A stretch of DNA of 64,000 bases from an uncultured Desulfovibrio sp. (GCA_913063155.1 CAJXYU010000003.1:186001-250000), one strand, 5' to 3'. Counted from the first letter of the stretch, positions 22,880 through 33,296 are shown. The notes: generated by a model not told the origin, from the letters alone. Translations and numbers: made by a program.

Positions 22880-23024
22880 CTCCTCGTCGTTCGGCCCGGA
22901 AAGCTGTCAAAGCGTTGTCTCGGCAGGGTATTGAGGGACACGGTCCCACCTGCTTTCTCTGACGATACTTCCCGTGCGTATAATGAACCCCGCCGGACAA
23001 GTCCGGCGGGATACCTACCAATTA
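22880..23024 (-). promoter_or_regulatory. Probable L10 leader (rplJL autoregulatory mRNA region)
   Basis: The 150-base spacer between rplA and rplJ is too long for this compact operon. On the minus strand it carries the hairpin CCCGCCGGAC-TTG-GTCCGGCGGG type (22989-23011) and then a stretch with CCTGCCGAGACAACG before the SD. L10-L7/L12 leaders in bacteria bind the L10 complex to repress translation. Identity rests on position and pattern, not on a covariance search. Confidence 0.5.
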
Positions 23025-23732
23025 TTAATCGTCAATGAACTTCTTGATGGTCAGCGGATCGATCTTGATGCCGGGGCCCATGGTGGTGGCCACCGCCAGG
23101 CTCTTCATATAGGTGCCCTTGGCGGAAGAAGGCTTCAGGCGCTGGATCGTATCCAGAAGTGCACGCAGGTTTTCCAGCAGCTTTTCGGCTCCGAAGGAAA
23201 CCTTGCCGATGGGAGCGTGCAGCACGCCGGCCTTGTCGACCTTGAACTCGACCTTACCGGCCTTCATTTCAGAGACGGCCTTGCCAATCTCGAAGGTGAC
23301 GGTGCCGGTCTTTGCGTTGGGCATCATGCCGCGGGGGCCGAGAACTCGACCGATCTTACCGACCAGGGCCATCATGTCCGGAGTGGCGACAGCCTTGTCG
23401 AAATCCATCCAACCGCCCTGAATCTTTTCCACCAGTTCCTCGGCGCCGGCGAAATCGGCACCGGCTTCCTTGGCTTCGGCTTCCTTGTCTCCCTTGCAGA
23501 AGGCGATGACGCGAACGTCCTTGCCCAGTCCATTGGGGAGAGAAACCGCACCGCGGATCATCTGGTCGGAATATTTGGGGTCAACGCCGAGGTTGAGAGC
23601 GATGTCAACGGTCTCGTCAAACTTGGCGAAGGCCTTTTCCACTGCCAGCTTCACACCGTCTTCGACTGCGATGCGCTGCTGCGCATCCAGACCTTCGGCG
23701 GCATTACGATATTTTTTTCCGTGTCTCGGCAT
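23025..23732 (-). CDS. rplA: 50S ribosomal protein L1
   Basis: L1 stalk protein of 235 residues that moves deacylated tRNA out of the E site. The start [18 protein letters not shown] is preferred to one four codons upstream because GAGG is six bases before ATG 23730-23732. Motifs: [20 protein letters not shown] and [15 protein letters not shown] (the classic L1 signature). Eleven bases separate it from rplK. Confidence 0.98.
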   Translation of the reverse strand: MPRHGKKYRNAAEGLDAQQRIAVEDGVKLAVEKAFAKFDETVDIALNLGVDPKYSDQMIRGAVSLPNGLGKDVRVIAFCKGDKEAEAKEAGADFAGAEELVEKIQGGWMDFDKAVATPDMMALVGKIGRVLGPRGMMPNAKTGTVTFEIGKAVSEMKAGKVEFKVDKAGVLHAPIGKVSFGAEKLLENLRALLDTIQRLKPSSAKGTYMKSLAVATTMGPGIKIDPLTIKKFIDD

Positions 23733-23743
23733 GGCAGTCCTCA

Positions 23744-24166
23744 CTATTTCACTTCGATGCCCATGCTACGAGCGGTGCCCATAATGGACTTCATAGCGGC
23801 ATCGATATCATTAGCATTCAAGTCCGGCATCTTGGTCTCGGCGATTTCACGGACCTGGTCCATGGTCACCTTGCCGACCTTGACTTTGTTGGGCTCACCG
23901 GAACCGCCGGACAACTTGGCCGCTTTCAGCAACAGAGTGGAAGCGGGCGGAGTCTTGGTGATGAAGGAAAAGCTGCGATCCTGGAACACCGTGATGATGA
24001 CCGGGATGAGCATGCCCTTCTGATCCTGGGTCTTGGCGTTGAACGCCTTGCAGAATTCCATGATATTGACGCCGTGCTGTCCGAGAGCCGGGCCGACCGG
24101 CGGAGAGGGGTTTGCGGAGCCGGCGGGAATCTGCAGTTTGATTTTACCAATTTCTTTTTTGGCCAT
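23744..24166 (-). CDS. rplK: 50S ribosomal protein L11
   Basis: GTPase-centre protein of 140 residues. The N-terminal domain has [20 protein letters not shown] (thiostrepton-binding region with the paired prolines) and [15 protein letters not shown]. The C-terminal RNA-binding domain ends [14 protein letters not shown]. Located between nusG and rplA as usual. Confidence 0.98.
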   Translation of the reverse strand: MAKKEIGKIKLQIPAGSANPSPPVGPALGQHGVNIMEFCKAFNAKTQDQKGMLIPVIITVFQDRSFSFITKTPPASTLLLKAAKLSGGSGEPNKVKVGKVTMDQVREIAETKMPDLNANDIDAAMKSIMGTARSMGIEVK

Positions 24167-24211
24167 GGTATACTTCCTCGGTGAGAAAATTCGCGTTTAG
24201 CGCGGAGCGGG

Positions 24212-24778
24212 CTACCCCTTGTCCACCTGGACAAAGTCCAGTTCGACAGGAGTCTGACGCCCGAAGATGGATACGGAGACGCGAAGCTTCCCCTTGTCAT
24301 AATTGACTTCCTCCACAACACCGTTGAAGCCGCCGAAGGGTCCGTCAATGACGCGGACTTCATCGCCGCGCTCGAAGTTGAACTTCGGACGCGGTTTTTC
24401 CTGACGGGCTTCCATCATGTTGAGGATATTTTGCGCTTCGCTATCCCGCATCGGCGTGGGCCGGTTTTTACCGCCCACAAACCCCGTGACGCGGGGAATG
24501 GACTGAATCAGATGCCACGAGTCATCGGTCAGGATCATCTTGACCATGACGTAGCCGGGATAGAACTTGCGCGTGGAGGTCTTGCGTTCCCCCTTGACCA
24601 ATTCGACGACCTGTTCGGTCGGCATGACAACTTCCTCGATAAGTCCGTTGTCCTGGCCGGTACGCATCATTTCCCGGATAGTCTTTTCGACACGCTGCTC
24701 AAAGCCGGAATAGGTATGTACGATGTACCACCTGGCCTTACGCGGCGCCGGTTCGCTCATGACGTCTGTCGGTTTCAC
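24212..24778 (-). CDS. nusG: Transcription termination/antitermination protein NusG
   Basis: Couples RNA polymerase to the ribosome and Rho. The NGN domain begins [20 protein letters not shown] and includes [25 protein letters not shown]; the C-terminal KOW domain has [20 protein letters not shown]. 188 residues from a GTG at 24776-24778, with GAGG ten bases upstream. An ATG six codons later (24758-24760, MSEPAPRK) has no clear SD but cannot be excluded. Follows secE closely. Confidence 0.96.
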   Translation of the reverse strand: MKPTDVMSEPAPRKARWYIVHTYSGFEQRVEKTIREMMRTGQDNGLIEEVVMPTEQVVELVKGERKTSTRKFYPGYVMVKMILTDDSWHLIQSIPRVTGFVGGKNRPTPMRDSEAQNILNMMEARQEKPRPKFNFERGDEVRVIDGPFGGFNGVVEEVNYDKGKLRVSVSIFGRQTPVELDFVQVDKG

Positions 24779-24800
24779 TTCAGTCTAGCCTCAAATGGGA

Positions 24801-25052
24801 TTAGGAAAGGATTGCAGCCACGAGCTTGCTCAGCCCGAGGTCCACCAGGCCCAGATACAGGGCGATTACCAGAGTGACCACGACAACCGCCACACAGGTG
24901 GAGACAGTCTCCTTCCGGGAAGGCCAGACCACTTTCTTGATCTCGACCTTGGACTCCTCGAAAAAGGTCATGAGCTCACGGATTTTACCCATGAGCCCGC
25001 CCTGGACATCGGCAGTCTGTGCTGCCGCCTTATTGCCTTTTTTTCTGGCCAT
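24801..25052 (-). CDS. secE: Protein translocase subunit SecE
   Basis: Short single-span SecE of 83 residues. The amphipathic region FFEESKVEIKKVVWPSRKET is the conserved SecE motif (VxWPSRxE), and the single transmembrane helix is about 55-78 (VAVVVVTLVIALYLGLVDLG). It clamps SecY. Position before nusG and after tRNA-Trp is typical. Confidence 0.96.
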   Translation of the reverse strand: MARKKGNKAAAQTADVQGGLMGKIRELMTFFEESKVEIKKVVWPSRKETVSTCVAVVVVTLVIALYLGLVDLGLSKLVAAILS

Positions 25053-25081
25053 ATCTTTTTCAGTATCCCAAAAATTTTAAG

Positions 25082-25158
25082 TGGCAGGGGTGGAGGGATT
25101 CGAACCCCCAACCTCCGGTTTTGGAGACCGGCACTCTAGCCGTTAGAGTTACACCCCT
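25082..25158 (-). tRNA. tRNA-Trp (CCA anticodon)
   Basis: Minus-strand cloverleaf beginning AGGGGTG and ending CACCCCTGCCA. The anticodon stem CCGGT/ACCGG closes the loop CTCCAAA, giving anticodon CCA. D and T arms (GGTTCGAATC) are standard and the 3' CCA is encoded. It lies between rpmG and secE. Confidence 0.97.
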
Positions 25159-25171
25159 GCTTTATCGAAAA

Positions 25172-25321
25172 CTACTTTGCTTCTTTGTGAAGAGTATGCT
25201 TCTTGTCCCAGGGACAATACTTCTTCATCTCGATGCGACCAGTAGAATTCTTCTTATTCTTCTGCGTTGCGTAGTTTTTACGCTTGCACTCGGTGCACTG
25301 CAGCTGAATGTTGACGCGCAT
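25172..25321 (-). CDS. rpmG: 50S ribosomal protein L33
   Basis: A 49-residue protein too short for most gene callers: [20 protein letters not shown]..., ending [21 protein letters not shown] near the N-terminus is the first half of a zinc ribbon. The second half reads CPWD, so the fourth cysteine is replaced by Asp, intermediate between the zinc and zinc-free classes. The ATG at 25319-25321 lies three bases after the tuf stop, and the TAG at 25172-25174 lies just before tRNA-Trp. Confidence 0.96.
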   Translation of the reverse strand: MRVNIQLQCTECKRKNYATQKNKKNSTGRIEMKKYCPWDKKHTLHKEAK

Positions 25322-25324
25322 GTC

Positions 25325-26518
<1,194 letters not shown>

Positions 26519-26568
26519 TGCAATTCCCCCTAAGAATTTCAGGTTTTGTTTACTTCGATAAAAAACTG

Positions 26569-26644
<76 letters not shown>

Positions 26645-26695
26645 CCTTTTATCAGCTTCGCCTGAGAGGTTGAGAGGAATGACGGGACAGTGAAT

Positions 26696-26772
26696 TGGAG
26701 CGGGAAACGAGACTCGAACTCGCAACCCTCAGCTTGGAAGGCTGATGCTCTAGCCAATTGAGCTATTCCCGC
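26696..26772 (-). tRNA. tRNA-Gly (TCC anticodon)
   Basis: Begins GCGGGAATAGCTCAATTGG on the minus strand. Anticodon stem TCAGC/GCTGA encloses CTTCCAA, anticodon TCC. Acceptor GCGGGAA pairs with TTCCCGC and CCA is encoded. Confidence 0.97.
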
Positions 26773-26835
26773 CCACTATCCTGTAGTCGCCAGCAGGTTC
26801 CTACGACCTACCTCCTACAGCGCGGCTTTTAAATA

Positions 26836-26921
26836 TGGTGGTGGGGGGAGGATTTGAACCTCCGAAGGCGTACGCCGACAGATTTACAGTCTGTTCCCTT
26901 TGGCCACTCGGGAACCCCACC
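26836..26921 (-). tRNA. tRNA-Tyr (GTA anticodon)
   Basis: An 86-base class II tRNA with a long variable arm (CGGCGTACGCCTTCG region). Anticodon stem CAGA/TCTG encloses CTGTAAA, anticodon GTA. Acceptor GGTGGGG pairs with CCCCACC, then ACCA. Confidence 0.97.
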
Positions 26922-26931
26922 ATGTCAAATA

Positions 26932-27007
26932 TGGAGCTGGCGATGGGACTTGAACCCGCAACCTGCTGATTACAAATCAGCTGCTCTACCAGTTGAGCTA
27001 CGCCAGC
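26932..27007 (-). tRNA. tRNA-Thr (TGT anticodon)
   Basis: First gene of the long minus-strand block. Begins GCTGGCGTAGCTCAACTGG. Anticodon stem GCTGA/TCAGC encloses TTTGTAA, anticodon TGT. Acceptor GCTGGCG pairs with CGCCAGC and CCA is encoded. Confidence 0.97.
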
Positions 27008-27110
27008 TCGAGGACGAATCGTTTACGTCGAACCGACTTTGATTGCAAGTCTTTTTTGAAACAAAATTTATTTTTCTGTTTCGGCGTCTCTTTCGCCAGA
27101 GAACGAGGGT

Positions 27111-27139
27111 GTTTAAGCGGGAATCGCCTCCATTGTCAA
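27111..27139 (-). promoter_or_regulatory. Sigma-70-type promoter for the tRNA-tuf-rpmG-secE-nusG block
   Basis: Minus strand TTGACA (27134-27139), 17-base spacer, TTAAAC (27111-27116), about 100 bases before tRNA-Thr(TGT). A perfect -35 and ideal spacing fit a strong stable-RNA promoter. The spacer is GC-rich with CCCGC next to the -10. The remaining intergenic bases 27140-27296 are AT-rich and hold no gene that I can support; I see no clear terminator for the chemoreceptor gene there. Confidence 0.75.
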
Positions 27140-27296
27140 CCCCAAAGTTCCATTTTTTCTCCCGAGGGCCGTTTTTTCCTCTCAAAACCGTGATAGTCAT
27201 ATGAAATAAAGGAGTTACCACAAGCTCATCATACGACTGGTGGTATGTCTTACATCATATATTTGTATAGTTCAAACAGAACCTCTTATTTTCCCG

Positions 27297-28907
27297 TTAC
27301 TCTTCCAACGGCAGCGCCCGAGTCTCCACGGCAATGGTCGTCGCTTCCCGCCGGGCGTCAACCTTGAAGAACGACATGGCCGTCTGCAGCTCCTGGCCGC
27401 GCCCGGCAAGTTCCTCTGCCGCCGAGGCGATCTCCTCGGCCCCGGAGGCGTTGCGCTGGACCATCTGGTCAAAGTCACCAATGGCCCTGTTCACCTGTTC
27501 CGTGCCGCTGGCCTGCTCATCCATGGCCGTGGAGATCTCCTGCACAAGCGTCGAGGTCTTTTCAATATCCGGCAAGAGTTGGGAGAACATTTCTCCTGCC
27601 CTGTCCGCCACCTCCACACTGCTGGAAGAGAGCTCCACGATCTCCGCCGCCGCGTTTCCGCTTCGTTCGGCAAGTTTTCTCACCTCTGCGGCGACCACGG
27701 CGAAGCCCTTGCCATGCTCCCCGGCCCGGGCCGCCTCGATGGCTGCGTTCAAGGCCAGGAGATTCGTCTGACGTGCTATTTCCTGGATGATTCCTATTCT
27801 GTCTGCGATCTCGCGCATTGCGCTCAAGGCCTCGTTGACCGCCTTGCTGCCGTCCCGAGCGTCGGAAGCGGCCTTGGCTGCGATCTCTCTGGTCTCACGC
27901 GCATTCTCGGTGCCGGCCGCGATGCTGCTCACCATTTCCTCCAGGGTCGCGGATATCTCCTCGACCGATGCGGCCTGTTCATTGGACGCCTGTGCCAACT
28001 GTTCGGATGCCGCCGCCAGCTCTTCACTCCCGGCGGAAATTCCGGTCGCCACGTTCAGTGTCCTGCCCACCACATCGGAAAGCTGCGCGATCATCTGACG
28101 CAACGCATTGGCCATGATGCCCATTTCATCCCTGCTCTGAATCGCGATATTCACCGTGAGATCCCCTTCGGCGACCTCTCCGACCACGTTGACGACCTCA
28201 TTGACGGGATTCAGGACGCTTCTTGCGAAGTAAACGAAAAGGGCGCTCAGCAGGCAGAGAAAAGACAACGTGACCACCCGGTTGAGCCAGAGTGCGGATT
28301 GCTGGCTGGCCATGAGTTCATGCTCGACCTCGACAAGCAAAGCCTCGGCCTTGTCGACCTGATGATGTACGGATTCCTCCAGGCCCGCCAGTTGCGTCTC
28401 GATATCTTCCGAGCTTTTTTCAAAGGAATGGCTGAACTCCCGGAAAGCAACAATGGACTCATGTTCTTCGTACCTGCCGCGATGTTCCTTGATCAATGCC
28501 GGCAACTCCCTTTCCAGCTTCCCGAAAAACAGGGTCACATCGGCCGAGATGTTTCCAAGAACCTGTTTCTCTTCATTGTCGGCCAGTTTCTCCAGCAACT
28601 CCAGTTCATCCGTGACGGCCCCGATGTGCTTGGCGGCCTTTGCCCGCAATCGTTCCGGAACATGCCCTTCGGCCCTGTCGATGATGATCTCGAGGCCCAC
28701 GACGGTCAGTTCCGCGAGCATGCGTTCCACAGTCGCCACATGCAGCAGTTTTTCATGACGGACGGTATTCCCCTCCGCGACTTCGATTATGTGCTCGATG
28801 GCCTTTGAAACGTCCCTTGAGGACATCTCCGTTTCAACAAGAAGTCCGCCCAGGCAAAGAAAAATAATCAGACCGACTCCGATAAATTTACCCTTGATCG
28901 TCAACAT
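27297..28907 (-). CDS. Methyl-accepting chemotaxis protein
   Basis: Chemoreceptor of 536 residues. Membrane helix 1 at about 7-25, a periplasmic helical sensor (about 26-205), and membrane helix 2 near 210-232, then HAMP ([20 protein letters not shown]). The signalling hairpin tip is readable as [22 protein letters not shown] tip variant [20 protein letters not shown] is typical of delta-proteobacterial receptors. No CheR-docking pentapeptide is seen at the C-terminus (ALPLEE). Monocistronic; the ligand is unknown. Divergent from dusB. Confidence 0.93.
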   Translation of the reverse strand: MLTIKGKFIGVGLIIFLCLGGLLVETEMSSRDVSKAIEHIIEVAEGNTVRHEKLLHVATVERMLAELTVVGLEIIIDRAEGHVPERLRAKAAKHIGAVTDELELLEKLADNEEKQVLGNISADVTLFFGKLERELPALIKEHRGRYEEHESIVAFREFSHSFEKSSEDIETQLAGLEESVHHQVDKAEALLVEVEHELMASQQSALWLNRVVTLSFLCLLSALFVYFARSVLNPVNEVVNVVGEVAEGDLTVNIAIQSRDEMGIMANALRQMIAQLSDVVGRTLNVATGISAGSEELAAASEQLAQASNEQAASVEEISATLEEMVSSIAAGTENARETREIAAKAASDARDGSKAVNEALSAMREIADRIGIIQEIARQTNLLALNAAIEAARAGEHGKGFAVVAAEVRKLAERSGNAAAEIVELSSSSVEVADRAGEMFSQLLPDIEKTSTLVQEISTAMDEQASGTEQVNRAIGDFDQMVQRNASGAEEIASAAEELAGRGQELQTAMSFFKVDARREATTIAVETRALPLEE

Positions 28908-29033
28908 AGGTCCCCCGCATTGCTGTTTTCATCGCTGAACGGCCGCTCCTTGCGTCGGCACGGCATCCCCAACATAAACTCCCAGATACACTTTACTATT
29001 ATTATCAAGAAAAAAATTCACATGAAAGATACT

Positions 29034-29062
29034 TTGACTGTTCACAAAACAAGCTATATGAG
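29034..29062 (+). promoter_or_regulatory. Candidate promoter of dusB
   Basis: TTGACT (29034-29039), 17-base spacer, TATGAG (29057-29062). The expected start of transcription is only a few bases before the dusB ATG at 29072, so the transcript would have almost no leader, which fits the poor SD there. Confidence 0.45.
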
Positions 29063-29071
29063 CAACCCGTC

Positions 29072-30085
29072 ATGACGAAATTCGAAATAACACCGGACAG
29101 CCCCTGGCTGGCCCCTCTCGCAGGATATTCGGACCTCCCCTTCCGACTGCTGTGCCGCAGGCACGGCGCCGGGGTGACCTGCTCCGAAATGGTCAGCGTC
29201 AAGGGGTTGGCATACAAGAACTCCGGCACCACACGGCTGCTCAACACCTGCCCGGAAGATGCTCCCATGGTCCTCCAGCTCTTCGGGGCCGATCCGCAGT
29301 ATTTTCCCGCAGTCATGGAAAAGCTCGTTTCCATGGGCTACCGCAACTACGACCTCAATTGCGGTTGCGCCGTGCGCAAGGTCATGAAGTCGGGCAGCGG
29401 CGTGGCGCTCATGCGAGACGTGGATCTTTTGGTGCGCATCGCAAAAATTATGGTGGAAAAGGCGGCCCTGCACCCTAAAGGAGGCCGCGTGGGCGTCAAG
29501 TTCCGCATCGGCCCCGAATACGGCGACGAAACCTATCTGGACCTTGCCCCGCGCCTGGAGGACATCGGCGTGAATTGGGTGACCATGCACCCGCGCTACG
29601 GCAAACAGCTCTTCCGCGGCGAGGCCGACTGGTCCAAGCTGGTGAAGCTCAAGGAAGCCGTGTCCATCCCGGTCATCGCCTCGGGGGACTTGTACACCGC
29701 GCGGGACGGGGTGCGCTGCATAGGGGAAACCGGCGTGGACGGCGTCATGTTCGCGCGCGGGGCCATGTTCGACCCCACGGTATTCGACCGATTCCGCGCC
29801 CTGCGAAAAGGTCGTGAGCTGCCGCCCCTGGACGGCGCCATGCTGGCCCGGGTGGTGCGCGAACACATCCGCTTCACCCGGGAGTACGAGGGCGATGGCC
29901 GGTCCTTCCGCAAGATACGCTCCATCATCCCCCGTTACACCAAAGGCCTGCAGGGCATCCGGGCTTTGCGCGGCCGCCTGAACCAATGCGAAAGTTGGGA
30001 GGCGCTGGAAGCGGCCGCGGCAGAGATCAAGGCCATGAGAAATGCGGACGGCATTTCCCTCCCTGTTGACGACAACTGCCTGTAA
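29072..30085 (+). CDS. tRNA-dihydrouridine synthase (DusB-like)
   Basis: Flavin enzyme of 337 residues reducing uridines in the tRNA D loop. The TIM-barrel start WLAPLAGYSDLPFRLLCRR is the FMN-binding motif, FGADP the second family signature, and the catalytic-Cys region is NCGCAVRKV (Cys99), where most family members have GCP; the proline is replaced by Ala. Phosphate-binding loops IPVIASGDLYTA and GVDGVMFARGAM follow. The DusB/DusC subtype is not certain. Shares the strand with cheV 53 bases downstream. Confidence 0.9.
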   Translation: MTKFEITPDSPWLAPLAGYSDLPFRLLCRRHGAGVTCSEMVSVKGLAYKNSGTTRLLNTCPEDAPMVLQLFGADPQYFPAVMEKLVSMGYRNYDLNCGCAVRKVMKSGSGVALMRDVDLLVRIAKIMVEKAALHPKGGRVGVKFRIGPEYGDETYLDLAPRLEDIGVNWVTMHPRYGKQLFRGEADWSKLVKLKEAVSIPVIASGDLYTARDGVRCIGETGVDGVMFARGAMFDPTVFDRFRALRKGRELPPLDGAMLARVVREHIRFTREYEGDGRSFRKIRSIIPRYTKGLQGIRALRGRLNQCESWEALEAAAAEIKAMRNADGISLPVDDNCL

Positions 30086-30138
30086 AGTTTATCACTGCGT
30101 AAATTAACAATCCGAATTGCACGGAAAACGGAGAGACC

Positions 30139-31152
30139 ATGGCTGCGACCAAAGACGGAATCCTGCTGGAAGCCGGTACCAACGAGCTCGAGATTGTGGA
30201 ATTCTACCTTGAGGAAGAACCCAAGGGCGAAGCTGAAAACGGCAATGTCGTCATCGAGGAAACCGAAGACGGTGAAAAAGGGCCGAAAAAAAGCAAGAAG
30301 GCATACTACGGCATCAACGTGGCCAAGGTTCTTGAGATAATCCGCATGCCCGAAGTGACGGAAATGCCGGAAGTCTCGCACCCGTCCGTGCTCGGCGCAT
30401 TCAACCTGCGCGACCGCATCATCCCCCTGCTGGACCTTTCCTCCTGGCTTAAGAAGAAACGCGTGGAAAACGAGCCGCCCAAGGTCATCGTCACCGAGTT
30501 CAACAATGTGACTTCGGCCTTCATGGTTTCCGGCGTGACCCGCATCCACCGCATCAGTTGGGAGGACGTGGAAGCGCCCAACCGCTATGTTTCCGCCCTT
30601 TCCAGCGAATCCATCACCGGCGTGGTCAAATTCGAGGACCGGCTCGTGTTCATCCTGGACCTGGAACGCATCGTGGCCGAGTTGAACCCCAGCCTGCGCC
30701 TGCGCCTGGACGACAATGTCGAGTTCGACACGAAAAATCACTACCGCGCGCTCATCGCGGACGACTCCCCACTCATCCGGGAAATGATCCGCGACCTGCT
30801 GCAGCAGGCCGGATTCCAGGTGGAAAAGACAAACAACGGCCGCGAATGCTGGGAGCGCCTGCAGGAAATGAAAAAGCACGCAACAGAGGAAGGACGGCCC
30901 ATATCCGACTACGTGCAGGTGGTCATTTCGGACATCGAGATGCCCGTGATGGACGGCCATAACCTGACCAAGCGCATCAAGGACGACATCATGCTGCGCG
31001 ACCTGCCGGTCATCCTGTTCTCTTCCATCATCACCGACAAGCTGCGCCACAAGGGCGAATCCGTCGGCGCCGACGATCAGTGCTCCAAGCCGGAGATCAC
31101 CCAACTGGCCATCCGCGCCGCCAACCTCATCGAAGGCCGCAAGGGCGAATAA
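30139..31152 (+). CDS. cheV: Chemotaxis protein CheV (CheW-receiver fusion)
   Basis: Coupling protein of 337 residues. Residues about 15-185 form a CheW-like domain (AYYGINVAKVLEIIRMPEVT, GAFNLRDRIIPLLDLSSWL), here with an acidic insertion near 30-52. Residues about 203-330 form a receiver: acidic pair in LIADDS, phospho-acceptor Asp265 in VVISDIEMPVMDG, and Lys317 in CSKPE. It links receptors to CheA and tunes adaptation. It lies near a receptor gene; cheA-like genes are 20 kb away. Confidence 0.95.
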   Translation: MAATKDGILLEAGTNELEIVEFYLEEEPKGEAENGNVVIEETEDGEKGPKKSKKAYYGINVAKVLEIIRMPEVTEMPEVSHPSVLGAFNLRDRIIPLLDLSSWLKKKRVENEPPKVIVTEFNNVTSAFMVSGVTRIHRISWEDVEAPNRYVSALSSESITGVVKFEDRLVFILDLERIVAELNPSLRLRLDDNVEFDTKNHYRALIADDSPLIREMIRDLLQQAGFQVEKTNNGRECWERLQEMKKHATEEGRPISDYVQVVISDIEMPVMDGHNLTKRIKDDIMLRDLPVILFSSIITDKLRHKGESVGADDQCSKPEITQLAIRAANLIEGRKGE

Positions 31153-31167
31153 TACAATAAGAACAGA

Positions 31168-31293
31168 GGGAAAACCTCTTGAAAGAGGTTCCCATCGGAC
31201 TGACTCGGCACGTCCTGATTGTGTTATAAGCATCTATCGTCAGACCCAACGCAAACGCCCCGAACGGCATTGTCGTTCGGGGCGTTTGCGTTG
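31168..31293. repeat. Two stem-loops after cheV, including a perfect 20-bp inverted repeat
   Basis: A small hairpin around AACCTC-TTGAAA-GAGGTT (31176-31193) is followed by a perfect 20-bp inverted repeat: arm 31247-31266, CAACGCAAACGCCCCGAACG, seven-base loop, arm 31274-31293. Neither strand has a T run after it, so it is not a standard terminator. It lies between convergent genes and may stop transcription from both sides or be a dispersed palindromic repeat. A GC-rich imperfect palindrome (31300-31335, GGGGAT/ATCCCC core) directly follows. Confidence 0.75.
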
Positions 31294-31341
31294 TCCAGGG
31301 TTTGCAAAGGGGATTATCCCCCTTGCCCGCCGGAGGCATTT

Positions 31342-32214
31342 CTAACGACAATTCCCTTCGAGAAACACCTGAACGATTTCCGCAAGCCGCTCGGGCTCCT
31401 GATACATAAGCCAGTGACCGCCATTGCGAAAACGGACCACCCATGCCCCCGGCAGTTCGTCGGCCATATCCAGCCACAACCAAGGAGGAGTCACCCAATC
31501 CTCGTCGCCCCCCAAAAGCAGGACATCCTTATTCAAGGAAGAAAGCCTGTCCCTTGTGCCGCCCCATCGCTCCATGGCCAGCTTTTGCGCAGCCACCACG
31601 GCAGGTTCTGCGGGCTTTTCCGAGGTAGGAAGCCGGGAAAAGATACCGGGATGTCCTGAAAGCCATTGTGCGGGGAACAGCAGGGCCGCGAACTCCTCAG
31701 GGGAACACGCCGTCATCCGGTCCACGGCCGCCCGAACTTCCCCATCATATGCTGACGTAGGCCCGTACAAAATGAGCTTTTCCGCTCTTTCAGGCTCACG
31801 GAATGCCATTTCCTGCACGATCATACATCCCATGGACCAGCCCAAAACATGCGCACTTTGAATGCCAAGCGCGTCCAAAACTCCGAGAGCATCCCCAGCC
31901 ATGAGTCCCATGCTCAGTTCTCCTGACAACGGGCCGGAGTATCCCATACCGCGATTGTCGAACAGGATGACGCGAAAATGCCGGGCCAGCCGGGCCACCA
32001 GCACCGGATCCCAGACATCCATAGTCCCGGCATACCCCATGACCAGCAGCAGCGGCTGCCCGGAACCGAGTTCACGATACGCGATCTTCGTGCCGTTGAC
32101 CGCCACCCTCTTGACCGGGACGGAACGCAAAAAACCCGGTTCCGGACGAAAATGGACGCATCCGGCGAAGAGCATCTGAGCAATCACGAGGAACGACAAC
32201 ACGATTCTGAACAT
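31342..32214 (-). CDS. Alpha/beta-hydrolase lipoprotein
   Basis: 290 residues from ATG 32212-32214 (GGGAG upstream). The N-terminus MFRIVLSFLVIAQMLFAGC looks like a lipoprotein signal with lipidated Cys19 (Phe at -3 is less usual). Then an alpha/beta-hydrolase fold: oxyanion region VMGYAGTMDVWD, FDNRGMGYSG, nucleophile elbow GWSMGC (Ser127), late acid in GGDEDWVTPP and His in NGGHW. The substrate is unknown; similar to esterase or haloperoxidase-type hydrolases. It lies beyond the hypE terminator, so it is probably a separate unit. Confidence 0.82.
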   Translation of the reverse strand: MFRIVLSFLVIAQMLFAGCVHFRPEPGFLRSVPVKRVAVNGTKIAYRELGSGQPLLLVMGYAGTMDVWDPVLVARLARHFRVILFDNRGMGYSGPLSGELSMGLMAGDALGVLDALGIQSAHVLGWSMGCMIVQEMAFREPERAEKLILYGPTSAYDGEVRAAVDRMTACSPEEFAALLFPAQWLSGHPGIFSRLPTSEKPAEPAVVAAQKLAMERWGGTRDRLSSLNKDVLLLGGDEDWVTPPWLWLDMADELPGAWVVRFRNGGHWLMYQEPERLAEIVQVFLEGNCR

Positions 32215-32227
32215 GAAATTCTCCCAA

Positions 32228-32257
32228 CAAAAAGGCCGCCCTGAAACAAAGGCGGCC
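32228..32257 (-). terminator. Rho-independent terminator after hypE
   Basis: Minus-strand stem GGCCGCC/GGCGGCC with a ten-base loop followed by TTTTTG, 33 bases after the hypE stop and just before the lipoprotein gene's SD. Confidence 0.85.
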
Positions 32258-32289
32258 TCAATCTTTATCCTCAACTCATACGGAATCCG

Positions 32290-33294
32290 CTAACAAATTC
32301 TGGGCAATTGTTCGCCTTCCAGCATATTGAGCAGCCGCTTGCCGCCAAGCTTGGTGATCATGACCACCTTGCCGGGGTTGGCATCGGTTACGGCGCCGAT
32401 ACGGCATGCGTCCCTGCCCAACTCGTCGGCATGCATGATCTCCAAGGCCTGCTCGGCGTGCTCCTCGGGAAGAATACACAGAAACTTGCCCTCGTTGGCC
32501 AGATAGAGCGGATCGAGACCAAGGAAGGAACAGCCGCCGCTCACCTCGGACCGGACTGGAATGGCTCCTTCCTCCAACTCGCAACAGACATTGGAAGAAC
32601 TTGAAATCTCGTTCATGGTCGTAGCCAGGCCTCCGCGGGTCGGGTCGCGCAACACGTGCACATCGGGCAGTTCGCGCACCAGCTTCACCAGCAAATGGTT
32701 GAGCCCTGCGGAATCGGACTGTACACCGGCCTCGAACTCCAGTCCCTCACGAGTGCCCAGAATGGTCAGCCCGTGATCGCCCATAGTGCCGCTGAGCAGG
32801 ATGGCGTCACCGACTCTGGCCCGGTCGCCGCTGGGAGCCGGGTCCACGAATATCTCACCGATGCCCGTGGTATTGATGAAAATGCGGTCCACGGCCCCCT
32901 TGGGCACTACCTTGGTGTCGCCGGTGACGATCTTCACCCCGGCCTTGCGGGCCGCCTCACCCATGGAGGCGACGATCTTCTCCAGGTCGGCCATGGGCAG
33001 ACCTTCCTCGATGATATAGCCGCAGGTCATGTATTTGGGAACGGCCCCCATCATGGACACGTCGTTGACCGTGCCGTGTACGGCCAGGGAACCGATGTTG
33101 CCGCCCGGGAAAAAAATGGGGTCCACCGTAAAGGAATCGGTGCTCATGGCGATACGGCCGGAAACCGCAAGCTCTGCGGCGTCATTGAGCCGATTCAGTT
33201 CGTCGTTGCCGAAATGATCCAGGAAAAGTTCGGAGATGAGGCGCTGGGAGGCTCGGCCCCCGCTGCCGTAGTCGAGAAGGACTTTGTCACTCAT
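32290..33294 (-). CDS. hypE: Hydrogenase maturation protein HypE
   Basis: Carbamoyl dehydratase that makes the cyanide ligand of [NiFe] hydrogenases. 334 residues with a PurM-like fold: N-terminal LLDYGSGGRASQRLISELF, ATP site region GTMGDHGLTILGTREGLEF, and the C-terminal tail LPRIC whose terminal Cys334 carries the thiocarboxamide. It starts two bases after the hypD stop. HypF and HypC, its partners, are not in this window. Confidence 0.97.
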   Translation of the reverse strand: MSDKVLLDYGSGGRASQRLISELFLDHFGNDELNRLNDAAELAVSGRIAMSTDSFTVDPIFFPGGNIGSLAVHGTVNDVSMMGAVPKYMTCGYIIEEGLPMADLEKIVASMGEAARKAGVKIVTGDTKVVPKGAVDRIFINTTGIGEIFVDPAPSGDRARVGDAILLSGTMGDHGLTILGTREGLEFEAGVQSDSAGLNHLLVKLVRELPDVHVLRDPTRGGLATTMNEISSSSNVCCELEEGAIPVRSEVSGGCSFLGLDPLYLANEGKFLCILPEEHAEQALEIMHADELGRDACRIGAVTDANPGKVVMITKLGGKRLLNMLEGEQLPRIC

Positions 33295-33296
33295 GA

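Noticed and set aside
27220-27250. Short inverted repeat CATAC...GTATG downstream of the chemoreceptor gene
   Set aside because: Only five base pairs, no T run; too weak to call a terminator.
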